NCBI GenBank assembly: GCA_017998555.1
Contig: JAGOCU010000026.1
Span: 1 to 5,902, forward strand
From: Thermoflexales bacterium
GTDB taxonomy: Bacteria; Chloroflexota; Anaerolineae; J036; Brachytrichaceae
Direction: 5' to 3'
Length of the DNA: 5,902 bases
Position numbers and translations under genes: made by a program. Below the pieces are notes generated by a model. The model was not told the DNA's origin. It did not search any database and saw nothing but the letters and a program-made list of their open reading frames with translations. Positions 1-5,276 of the stretch are shown piece by piece; the stretch's first letter is position 1; each line of letters begins with the position of its first letter.

Positions 1-809
1 GGGTTACCGCTCAAGCGGAAGACATCCTCGGTGGCCTCTTCCTCGATCACGTCGACCAGGTCGTCGACGGTGATGACGCCAATGAGCCGGCCCTCGCCAT
101 CGACCACTGGCAGGGCCAGAAACCCGTGCCGTTTGAGCAGCCGGGCGCACTCTTCCTGATCGGTCCCGGCCGGCACGCTCACCACGTTTGGACTCATCAC
201 GGTGTGAATCGGCGCCGACGGGCTCGAGGTGATCAGCGCGCGCAATGCGACCACGCCGACGAGCTTGCGGTCGCGATCGACGACAAACAGGTAGTAGGGC
301 AGGGCGTCCTCGGGGTGCCACTGGCGCAGGGCTTCGATCGCATCCTGGGCCGTCATGTTCGGGCGCAGGGTCAGGAAGCTGTTGGTCATCAAGCCGCCCG
401 CGCTCTCGTCGGGGTGGATGAGCAACGGACGGATATCATCCGCATCTTCCATCGCCGCCAGCACCTGCTCCTTGCGCTTGTCGGGCAGGTCGCCAATCAC
501 GTCGGCGGCGTCGTCGGGCTCCATCTCGTCCAACACCCGGGCCAGCGTGGTGTCGTCGACCCGTTCGGCCAGCTCGGCCTGGTCGTCGGTGTCGAGGCTG
601 GCCATGATCTCGGCCGAATCCTCCGGCTCCATCCGGGGCAGCATGGCAGCCTGATCGTCGACGTCGAGCTCGTCAAAGACATCGTGGACGTCGACTTGCT
701 CCTTGAGCAAATCGAGCGCGGCAATGGCGCCGCCGACATCGTCTCGGTCCAGGGCCTTGCGGACGAGGTCGAGGACATCGTCCGCGCTGGGGCGGGGGAG
801 TGTGGTCAT
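1..809 (-). CDS. mgtE: MgtE-type magnesium channel, N-terminal cytosolic part (3' end outside the window)
   Basis: Reading from ATG at 809-807 gives 269 residues without a stop before the window edge, so the gene is cut at its 3' end. MgtE is a homodimeric Mg2+ channel of the inner membrane whose cytosolic part senses Mg2+. Residues about 15-132 match the acidic helical MgtE N domain, with the characteristic run LDEMEPDDAADVIGDLP at 93-109. The junction ESAGGLMT lies at 135-142. Two CBS domains follow, about 138-195 and 203-258, the second containing GVITVDDLVDVIEEEATED. The plug helix then begins with VFRLSG. The transmembrane domain should follow to the left of base 1 and cannot be checked. 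The start is well supported by AAGGAG (820-815) five bases upstream. The GH13 gene ends 111 bases upstream on the same strand, and the leader between them is highly structured. The family call is very secure; transport activity cannot be judged without the membrane part. Confidence 0.95.
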   Translation of the reverse strand, partial: MTTLPRPSADDVLDLVRKALDRDDVGGAIAALDLLKEQVDVHDVFDELDVDDQAAMLPRMEPEDSAEIMASLDTDDQAELAERVDDTTLARVLDEMEPDDAADVIGDLPDKRKEQVLAAMEDADDIRPLLIHPDESAGGLMTNSFLTLRPNMTAQDAIEALRQWHPEDALPYYLFVVDRDRKLVGVVALRALITSSPSAPIHTVMSPNVVSVPAGTDQEECARLLKRHGFLALPVVDGEGRLIGVITVDDLVDVIEEEATEDVFRLSGN

Positions 810-864
810 GGCAACTCCTTGGATGCGCGCAAACCAACGCGGATCACCGGAGTTGCCGGCGATC
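810..864 (-). promoter_or_regulatory. mgtE leader with two mutually exclusive helices, one covering the ribosome binding site
   Basis: In minus-strand RNA, GGCAACUCC (857-849) is the exact complement of GGAGUUGCC (818-810). The latter includes the GGAG ribosome binding site and ends at the base next to the AUG. The same upstream segment can instead form a local hairpin: GAUCGCCGG (864-856), loop CAACU (855-851), CCGGUGAUC (850-842), nine pairs with one G-U. Only one of the two can form fully, and the CAACU loop of the local hairpin is itself complementary to AGUUG beside the start. This is the layout of an on/off translational switch. The pairings are read directly from sequence; any ligand (Mg2+ being the obvious guess) is inference. 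Confidence 0.45.
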
Positions 865-920
865 TACGTGCGGTCCGCGCCGCGTTTATGCGGTAACGAA
901 CAATCCTTGTTCATGTGTTC

Positions 921-2378
921 TTAGTCGACCCGAAAGACGAGCCCTTCATGTTTCCCGATGCGAAGACTGGACTGGTTGCCCGTCACCGGGTGCGCGGCAT
1001 TCGTGCCGAACTCACCGATCAACATGGCCCCATCCCGTATCTGATGCGCGGGCGCAAACGTCAGCGTGACGTTCGCCGCCGTCGCTCCCGCGTTCAAGAC
1101 CGTGATTATCTTCTCTTCTCCGCGCTTGCGCAAGGTCGCCACGACCTGGCCGTGGGCGTGGACGATGGCGAACTCGCCGTCGCGCAGCGCCCGGAAACGG
1201 GCCCGCAGGGCGACGGCGCGCTTGAAATAGCCGCGCAGATCCAGATTCCAATGGGCCTGATCCCACGGGAAAGCCCGCCGGTTGTCCGGGTCCTTGGCCC
1301 CGAGCATGCCGATCTCGTTGCCGTAGTAGATGCTCGGCGCGCCCGGGTAGGTCATCTGGAACAGGGTGGCCAGCTTGAGCGCGTCGATGTCGCCCCGGGC
1401 GATGGACAGGAAACGCGCCGTGTCATGGCTGTCCAGGACGTTCAATTGGGCGAGGTTGACGCCCCAGTCGTAGAGCCGCAGGTTGCGCAGGATCATCTCG
1501 GCGAAGCCGGCCGCGTCGACGGTGTGCACGGGCGCATAGCCCACATCGCTGGCCAGCCCGTGATCGATCTTGCTGCCGGCGAAGAATCCGAGACAAGCCT
1601 TGGTGAATTGATAGTTCATCACCCCGTCAAACTGGTCGCCCCGCAGCCAGCGCTGGGCCTCGTGCCAGATCTCGCCCACGATGTAGGCGCCGGGGTTGAT
1701 GGCCTTCACGCGGGCGCGGAACTCCTGCCAGAAGCTGTCGTCGTTGATCTCGGCCGGCACATCCAGGCGCCACCCATCTGCGCCCATGCGGATCCAGTGC
1801 TCGGCCACGTCAAAGATGTAGTCGCGCACGGCGGGCGTGTTGGTGTTGAACTTGGGCAGGTCGGGGATGTCCCACCAGGCCTCATAGCCGAGAGGCTTTT
1901 TCTCTTCGTAAGCGTGCAGGGGGAAGCTCTTGAAATTGAACCAGTCGAGATAGGGCGACTCGCGCCCGTTTTCAAGGGCGTGGTTGAAGTAGTAGAAGCC
2001 GCGGCTGGCATGATTGAAGACGCCGTCGATGACGACCTTCATTCCCCGTGCGTGGGCGCCGTCGAGCAGGGCCTTGAAGGCGGTATTGCCGCCCAGGATC
2101 GGGTCGACCCGGTAGTAGTCGTGGGTGTGATAACGGTGATTGGCCGTGCTCTGGAAGATCGGGGTGAAATAGACGGCGGTGATCCCCAGGTCCTGCAAAT
2201 AGTCGAGGTTTTCCAACACGCCCATCAGATCGCCGCCCTTGAAGCCGCGCGTGGTGGGTTTGTGATCCCAGGCCTCCAACCTTGAGGGTTTCGCGACGGA
2301 GGTCGATTGGGCGAACCGGTCGGGGAAGATTTGATAGAAGGTGGCGTGATGGACCCACTCGGGCGTCGAAATGCTCAT
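921..2378 (-). CDS. GH13 alpha-amylase-family glycosidase, neopullulanase/cyclomaltodextrinase-like, intracellular
   Basis: This 485-residue enzyme should hydrolyse alpha-1,4 (possibly alpha-1,6) links in malto-oligosaccharides, cyclodextrins or pullulan fragments. All GH13 motifs are present: region I DGVFNH (118-123); region V-like LPKFN (174-178); region II GWRLDVPAE (202-210) with nucleophile Asp206; region III GEIWHE (235-240) with acid/base Glu236; region IV VLDSHD (314-319) with Asp319. The region II, III and V wording is closest to the neopullulanase/cyclomaltodextrinase/maltogenic amylase subfamily. A beta-sandwich C domain fills about 400-485. The protein begins directly at the barrel (WVHHATFYQIFPDRF), so the usual N-terminal domain of about 120 residues, which builds the dimer and active site in that subfamily, is absent. 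There is no signal peptide, so it is probably cytosolic and acts on imported sugars. No Shine-Dalgarno is visible before the ATG. A LacI-type operator lies upstream, suggesting sugar-responsive repression. Exact substrate is uncertain. Confidence 0.93.
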   Translation of the reverse strand: MSISTPEWVHHATFYQIFPDRFAQSTSVAKPSRLEAWDHKPTTRGFKGGDLMGVLENLDYLQDLGITAVYFTPIFQSTANHRYHTHDYYRVDPILGGNTAFKALLDGAHARGMKVVIDGVFNHASRGFYYFNHALENGRESPYLDWFNFKSFPLHAYEEKKPLGYEAWWDIPDLPKFNTNTPAVRDYIFDVAEHWIRMGADGWRLDVPAEINDDSFWQEFRARVKAINPGAYIVGEIWHEAQRWLRGDQFDGVMNYQFTKACLGFFAGSKIDHGLASDVGYAPVHTVDAAGFAEMILRNLRLYDWGVNLAQLNVLDSHDTARFLSIARGDIDALKLATLFQMTYPGAPSIYYGNEIGMLGAKDPDNRRAFPWDQAHWNLDLRGYFKRAVALRARFRALRDGEFAIVHAHGQVVATLRKRGEEKIITVLNAGATAANVTLTFAPAHQIRDGAMLIGEFGTNAAHPVTGNQSSLRIGKHEGLVFRVD

Positions 2379-2382
2379 AGTT

Positions 2383-2392
2383 AAACCGGTTT
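2383..2392. promoter_or_regulatory. AAACCGGTTT palindrome just before the GH13 start codon
   Basis: This perfect 10-bp palindrome sits four bases upstream of the GH13 ATG, where a ribosome binding site would be expected. AA-CCGG-TT cores with a central CG are common among LacI-family operators, so it may be a second operator; its centre is 56 bp from the centre of the operator at 2437-2450. A short palindrome can also occur by chance. Confidence 0.3.
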
Positions 2393-2419
2393 GGCAAGGC
2401 GTCTTGGCTGAAGGCCGTC

Positions 2420-2425
2420 ATTGTA
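2420..2425 (-). promoter_or_regulatory. candidate -10 box of the GH13 gene
   Basis: TACAAT on the minus strand (2425-2420) is one base from the TATAAT consensus and lies 41 bases before the GH13 start codon. No good -35 hexamer occurs at 17 bases; that position is occupied by the LacI-type operator. The call rests on the -10 match and the position of the operator. Confidence 0.4.
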
Positions 2426-2436
2426 AGCCGATTTTG

Positions 2437-2450
2437 TGGGAGCGCTCTCA
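2437..2450. promoter_or_regulatory. LacI-family operator, TGGGAGCGCTCTCA
   Basis: This 14-bp site is a palindrome with one mismatch in its outer arms and a central CG. It differs by one base from TGGGAGCGCTCCCA, the operator of the LacI-family repressor CebR and similar sugar regulators. It lies 58-72 bases upstream of the GH13 start and, if the TACAAT box is used, overlaps the -35 region, a typical repression position. This predicts that the glycosidase is repressed by a LacI-type protein encoded elsewhere and released by a malto-oligosaccharide or related sugar; the inducer is inference. Confidence 0.7.
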
Positions 2451-2459
2451 GGTCGGTTG

Positions 2460-2555
2460 CTAGAAGCGATCCCAAAAATCATTCGGCGAGATCACAATCC
2501 CCGCGCTTCGCGCGGGGATTGTGATCTCGCCACACATTTTTAGGATGACTTCCAG
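2460..2555 (-). repeat. 96-bp quasi-palindrome with a perfect 22-bp core stem
   Basis: The core arms 2485-2506 and 2510-2531 are exact reverse complements, 22 bp around a TTC centre. Complementarity continues outward past a small internal loop (2480-2484 against 2532-2535) through AAAAAT/ATTTTT and on to the ends (CTAGAAG against the complement of CTTCCAG). Four single mismatches remain in the outer arms: 2462/2553, 2467/2548, 2468/2547 and 2473/2542. Three of these are G-U wobbles in minus-strand RNA, but A-C mismatches if read from the plus strand. The T-runs on both sides (2537-2541 on plus, 2478-2474 on minus) would allow the core to act as a two-way terminator. Its length and extended symmetry also fit a miniature inverted-repeat element or a structured RNA. 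Confidence 0.75.
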
Positions 2556-2559
2556 GGAA

Positions 2560-2599
2560 AAACAAGCCCGCCCCGGCGTACGCCGGGGCGGGCTTGTTT
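2560..2599 (-). terminator. intrinsic terminator of hsp20
   Basis: The arms 2560-2579 and 2580-2599 form a perfect 40-bp palindrome, GC-rich inside and ending in AAACAAG/CTTGTTT. On the minus strand the stem runs straight into a T-rich tract (TTGTTTTTCCC). It begins 23 bases after the hsp20 stop codon. This is a textbook rho-independent terminator. The plus-strand exit is also T-rich (TTTGTTT), so it may stop transcription from both sides. Confidence 0.88.
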
Positions 2600-2622
2600 G
2601 TTTCCAAGAACCGGGTGCGCGC

Positions 2623-3090
2623 TTACTTGACCGCGATCTTGATCGTCTTGGGCTTGACCACTTCCGCCTTGGGCACGGACAGGGTCAGAATCCCGTTCTC
2701 AAACTCGGCGTCGGCCTTGTCTGCGTTCACTTCGGTCGGCAGGCTCAACATGCGCTGGAACGACATGTGCCGAATCTCCTTGCGATGGTAGCGGTTCTTC
2801 TCGTCGTCGGCGACTTGTTCGTCCTTGGCCTCGCCCTTGAGGGTCAGAACACCGTTCTCAATGCTGACCTCGACCTGCTCAGGCTTCCAGCCCGGAAGCG
2901 CCGCCTTGACCACAAAGCCGTTCTCGTTCTCGATCACATCGAGCGCCGGCGCGTCCAGGTTCCCGCCCTCGACTGCCCCCAACCACTGGTTCGGGCTGAC
3001 CACGGCGTTCTGGAACATCCGGTCCATGATGTCGCGGAGCGACACCATCTCAGGCACAGGGCTGATGGTTCTGCGAATAATGCGTGTCAT
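2623..3090 (-). CDS. Small heat-shock protein, Hsp20/alpha-crystallin family
   Basis: This 155-residue protein is an ATP-independent cytosolic holdase that binds unfolding proteins as large oligomers. It has an N-terminal arm of about 40 residues. The alpha-crystallin domain then runs from about PALDVIENENGFVVKAALPG to FENGILTLSVPK, which includes the family's closing G-I-L-x-L-x-x-P-K signature. A short tail follows, holding an IKI (I-x-I) motif that normally docks onto neighbouring subunits. The length is typical. I chose the ATG at 3090-3088 because GGAGG (3103-3099) lies eight bases upstream. A GTG start at 3105 would add five residues but would put the ribosome binding site inside the gene. 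The gene appears monocistronic: a strong terminator follows 23 bases after the stop, and a 182-base gap separates it from the upstream operon. The leader may act as an RNA thermometer. No CIRCE operator is visible. Confidence 0.95.
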   Translation of the reverse strand: MTRIIRRTISPVPEMVSLRDIMDRMFQNAVVSPNQWLGAVEGGNLDAPALDVIENENGFVVKAALPGWKPEQVEVSIENGVLTLKGEAKDEQVADDEKNRYHRKEIRHMSFQRMLSLPTEVNADKADAEFENGILTLSVPKAEVVKPKTIKIAVK

Positions 3091-3096
3091 TTCGAT

Positions 3097-3154
3097 TGCC
3101 TCCACATGATTAACCGCGCCGTGTTTGCGGCGCTTTCGTTTGTTGATGAAGGCA
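3097..3154 (-). promoter_or_regulatory. hsp20 leader: candidate RNA thermometer burying the ribosome binding site
   Basis: In minus-strand RNA, UGCCUUCAU (3154-3146) pairs along its whole length with GUGGAGGCA (3105-3097), nine pairs including two G-U. The second arm contains the complete GGAGG ribosome binding site. Enclosed between them is a smaller hairpin, GCGCCG-CAAACA-CGGCGC, and a possible AAC/GUU bridge. A weak, wobble-containing helix over the ribosome binding site, stacked above a stable GC hairpin, is the general plan of ROSE and other heat-shock thermometers found before small heat-shock genes. The pairings are seen directly; temperature response is inference and requires transcription to start upstream of 3154. 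Confidence 0.5.
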
Positions 3155-3216
3155 CTGTAGGGCGCGAATATTTGAGCAACGCAGACGCGCCGTTAGCGAT
3201 ACATTTGAGCGTTCAT

Positions 3217-3261
3217 CCCGAGTTGACCTCCCGCGGCGTCGCCGGGGGAGATCAACTCGGG
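3217..3261 (-). terminator. imperfect inverted repeat after the four-gene operon, no T-tract
   Basis: Arms 3217-3238 and 3240-3261 are complementary at 20 of 22 positions (outer CCCGAGTTGA/TCAACTCGGG perfect); the tight centre leaves a three-base loop. In minus-strand RNA one of the two mismatches becomes a U-G pair and the other is C-C. It begins 11 bases after the stop of the repeat-protein gene. No T-run follows in either direction, so it is either a non-canonical terminator or a 3'-end stabilising structure for the operon transcript. Confidence 0.6.
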
Positions 3262-3272
3262 CAGGAGTCGGA

Positions 3273-3791
3273 TCAGCGCCCGGCGAGGCGGCGGAGCAAT
3301 GCCGCAATGGCATTGAGCTGCGCGCTGAGGGGCGACTCGGACAGACTGACCGTCACTGGGACATCGAACTGGACTTGCACGCTGGTGTTGATGGGCAGGG
3401 ATTGGCTGATCGTGACCGGGAAGCGCAGATTGACCGGGATCGTTGTCTTGATCGGGAGGTCGAAGTTGATCAGGCCGATGACGGGCAATTCGCGCTGAAT
3501 CTGAACCACGGTGTCGATCGGGAGCTGCTGGTTGAAGGGAACCTCGAAGGTCTGGTTCACAGGCACCACGGCCCGGATTGGGATGGTCTGGCTGACCCGG
3601 ACCGTGGTCGAGATCGTGGACCGGCTGGCGGCCTCGAGCTGAGTGGCGGCGTCGCCCGCCACGCCCCGCACCGCCATCACGCCCGCTATCACAAGCGCAA
3701 CCAGCACGAGACTGATGGCCAGCGACAAAGCGGCCATGAGCCAAAGGAATAGCGGAGCGGAAGGGCGGGACTGCGCAGCGGGTGTTGTCAT
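3273..3791 (-). CDS. Membrane-anchored protein with four ~20-residue 'LPIxTxVxV' units, unknown function
   Basis: I do not recognise this 172-residue protein. A short proline/serine N-terminus with one arginine precedes one strong hydrophobic segment (about 14-40), then Arg42. The arginine before the segment suggests an N-in anchor with the rest outside the cytoplasm. After a short polar stretch (47-64) comes a repeated region: the Pro-Ile pairs at 71-72, 91-92, 113-114 and 133-134 recur every 20-22 residues. Each begins a unit of the form (L/I)PIx(T/A)xVxVxxxxP(V/F). Alternating branched residues predict beta strands, so the four units may stack as a small beta sheet or solenoid. The C-terminus (152-172) is an amphipathic helix ending in RRLAGR. 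It has no cysteine and no recognisable catalytic motif. The ATG lies four bases after the mtnP stop with no clear ribosome binding site, so translation is probably coupled to mtnP. Confidence 0.8.
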   Translation of the reverse strand: MTTPAAQSRPSAPLFLWLMAALSLAISLVLVALVIAGVMAVRGVAGDAATQLEAASRSTISTTVRVSQTIPIRAVVPVNQTFEVPFNQQLPIDTVVQIQRELPVIGLINFDLPIKTTIPVNLRFPVTISQSLPINTSVQVQFDVPVTVSLSESPLSAQLNAIAALLRRLAGR

Positions 3792-3795
3792 AGGT

Positions 3796-4710
3796 CTAGC
3801 TGAGATATCGGCCGACCAGCAGGCTAAGTCGATCTCGGGCCGCGGGCGGAATACGGTCGGACGCCGTCATGACGGCGAACTTCATGGCGCCCTCGGTCTC
3901 ATGAGGGAGTGCCGGGACAATCGACGCAAGACGCGCGATCGCCTGCTGGGCGAGGGCCAGATTGGCGTGCAGGCGCTGGATGACCATGTCAACGGTCACC
4001 GGCTCCTCTTCATCATGCCACACATCGTAGTCGGTGACATGGGCCATTACGGCGAAATCGATCTCCGCCTCTCGGGCGAGAAACGCCTCGGGGCTGGCGG
4101 TCATGCCGATGATGTCGCAGCCCCAGGCGCGATAGGCCAGGCTCTCGACGCGGGTGCTGAAGCGCGGGCCCTCGATGGTGATGAAGGCACCACCGCGGTG
4201 AACGGTCCCGCCGCACGCGGCCACCGCGTCGGCGACCGCGCCGCTCAAGCTGGCCGAAAAGGGGTGGGCGACCGACGCGTGCCCGACAATGCCGCCGTCG
4301 AAGAAACTGCCTGCCCGCTTGCCGCGGGTGTAGTCGAAGAGTTGATCGGGGACGACGATGTCGCGCGGCTTGAGCGCTTCGCGCAGGCTGCCGCACGCGC
4401 TCACGCTGACGATGTGGCGGGCGCCCAGGGACTTCAGGGCGTAGATGTTGGCCCGGTAGGGGACCTCGCTGGGATTGAGCCGATGGCCGCGCCCGTGCCG
4501 AGGCAAAAATGCAATCCGGCGGCCGGCGAGCGTGCCGATGACGATGGCGTCCGAAGGATCGCCGAAGGGCGTCTCGATCTTGACCTCATTGACTTCGGTG
4601 AGGCCGGGCATGGCATACAGACCGCTCCCGCCGATGACGGCGAAGGCGATGGGGTTTTCGGGGGTGTTTTTCATGGAATTGGCAGATCGGGGCCTGGTGA
4701 CGGGCTTCAT
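3796..4710 (-). CDS. mtnP: S-methyl-5'-thioadenosine phosphorylase
   Basis: This 304-residue cytosolic enzyme cleaves methylthioadenosine with phosphate to adenine and 5-methylthioribose-1-phosphate, the first step in recycling the by-product of polyamine synthesis. Motifs in order: GGSG (27-30) and RHGRGH (71-76), phosphate binding; SACGSLRE (104-111); TIEGPRFSTR (178-187); GMTASPE (202-208), at the ribose/methylthio site; TDYD (226-229). The aspartates of TDYD are the residues that select a 6-amino purine, so I favour methylthioadenosine over methylthioinosine or guanosine. The start is uncertain. The ATG at 4710 lies 14 bases after the tlpA-like stop. A second ATG at 4674 (Met13) would begin nearer the conserved IAFAVIGGSG and fits the usual family N-terminus better. 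Neither has a convincing ribosome binding site. No other methionine-salvage gene is in the window, and its neighbours are membrane proteins of unrelated type. Confidence 0.94.
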   Translation of the reverse strand: MKPVTRPRSANSMKNTPENPIAFAVIGGSGLYAMPGLTEVNEVKIETPFGDPSDAIVIGTLAGRRIAFLPRHGRGHRLNPSEVPYRANIYALKSLGARHIVSVSACGSLREALKPRDIVVPDQLFDYTRGKRAGSFFDGGIVGHASVAHPFSASLSGAVADAVAACGGTVHRGGAFITIEGPRFSTRVESLAYRAWGCDIIGMTASPEAFLAREAEIDFAVMAHVTDYDVWHDEEEPVTVDMVIQRLHANLALAQQAIARLASIVPALPHETEGAMKFAVMTASDRIPPAARDRLSLLVGRYLS

Positions 4711-4724
4711 GGCGCCGTCAGCGG

Positions 4725-5276
4725 CTACTGAAACTCGGCCAGCACGCGTTCGCGCGTGATCGCGCCGCTGACGATTCGTCGTACGATGCCGGACTCATCC
4801 ACAAAGAATGTGGCCGGCAGGCCAAATACGCCGTAGGCGTTGCCGACGACGCCTTTGGGGTCCAGGAGGATGGCATAGTCGACGTTGCGGGATTCGGTGA
4901 AGCGTTGGACATCGGCTGGCGCATCCTGGGTGGCGACGCCCAAAAAGATGATGTCCCGGTTTGCCTCCCGCAAGAGGCGATTGGCCGCCACCAGGTCGGG
5001 TGTTTCCACCACGCAGGGCGCGCACCACGAAGCCCAGAAGTTGATCAGGACGCGTTTGCCCCGGAAATCGGCCAGACGCACGGTCTTGCCCTCGAGCGTG
5101 TCGAGGGCGAACTCGGGCGCGGCCTGACCCTCGCGCAACAGGCGCGGCGCGGGTGGCGCGGCAAGGCCGGGCGCGCTGGCCGGGTTGGTCGTCTGCAGCA
5201 CGAGGTAGGCGGCGCCAAAGCCGAAGAGCGCGGCCGCCGCGGCCAGCGCGACGAGGCGGGTGGGGAAGCGTTTCAT
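4725..5276 (-). CDS. TlpA/ResA-like membrane-tethered thiol-disulfide oxidoreductase
   Basis: This 183-residue protein should exchange disulfides on the outer face of the cytoplasmic membrane. Residues 1-7 carry positive charges and about 8-27 are hydrophobic, an uncleaved anchor or signal peptide. A proline/alanine linker (30-45) leads to an AhpC/TSA-Redoxin-type thioredoxin fold (about 50-180). The catalytic WCAPC lies at 84-88 (Cys85, Cys88) and the cis-proline loop GLPATFF at 152-158. These are the protein's only cysteines. Family roles include reducing apocytochrome c, cytochrome oxidase assembly factors or other extracytoplasmic thiols. No cytochrome-biogenesis gene is visible here, so the client is open. 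Its ATG overlaps the stop of the DUF2085 gene in an ATGA (5276-5273), implying translational coupling and a related task. Confidence 0.93.
   Translation of the reverse strand: MKRFPTRLVALAAAAALFGFGAAYLVLQTTNPASAPGLAAPPAPRLLREGQAAPEFALDTLEGKTVRLADFRGKRVLINFWASWCAPCVVETPDLVAANRLLREANRDIIFLGVATQDAPADVQRFTESRNVDYAILLDPKGVVGNAYGVFGLPATFFVDESGIVRRIVSGAITRERVLAEFQ

Noticed and set aside
126..896. Long plus-strand reading frame of 256 codons
   Set aside because: It lies antisense to mgtE, whose domains are unmistakable, and its translation resembles no family; long antisense frames are expected in GC-rich DNA.
898..912. Terminator after the GH13 gene (GAACAA-TCC-TTGTTC)
   Set aside because: The stem is only six pairs, three of them G-C or C-G, with no T-run after it; too weak to call, so GH13 and mgtE may be co-transcribed.
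810..920. M-box (ykoK) magnesium riboswitch before mgtE
   Set aside because: The gap to the upstream gene is 111 bases, too short for an M-box, and its conserved elements are not recognisable; only the simple alternative helices are supported.
915..2285. Plus-strand reading frame of 456 codons opposite the GH13 gene
   Set aside because: The minus strand has all GH13 motifs, so this is its codon-position shadow.
3091..3105. GTG start of hsp20 at 3105
   Set aside because: The GTG overlaps the GGAGG ribosome binding site that serves the ATG at 3090.
3091..3216. CIRCE heat-shock operator or clear sigma-70 promoter before hsp20
   Set aside because: No TTAGCACTC/GAGTGCTAA repeat is present. TTGCTC and TACAGT are only 14 bases apart, and using TACAGT would start transcription inside the proposed thermometer arm.
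2521..3498. Plus-strand reading frame of 325 codons
   Set aside because: It crosses the terminator hairpin, hsp20, the intergenic region and part of the repeat-protein gene, all supported on the other strand.
3643..4731. Plus-strand reading frame of 362 codons
   Set aside because: It is antisense to mtnP and the repeat-protein gene; its composition is that of a shadow frame.
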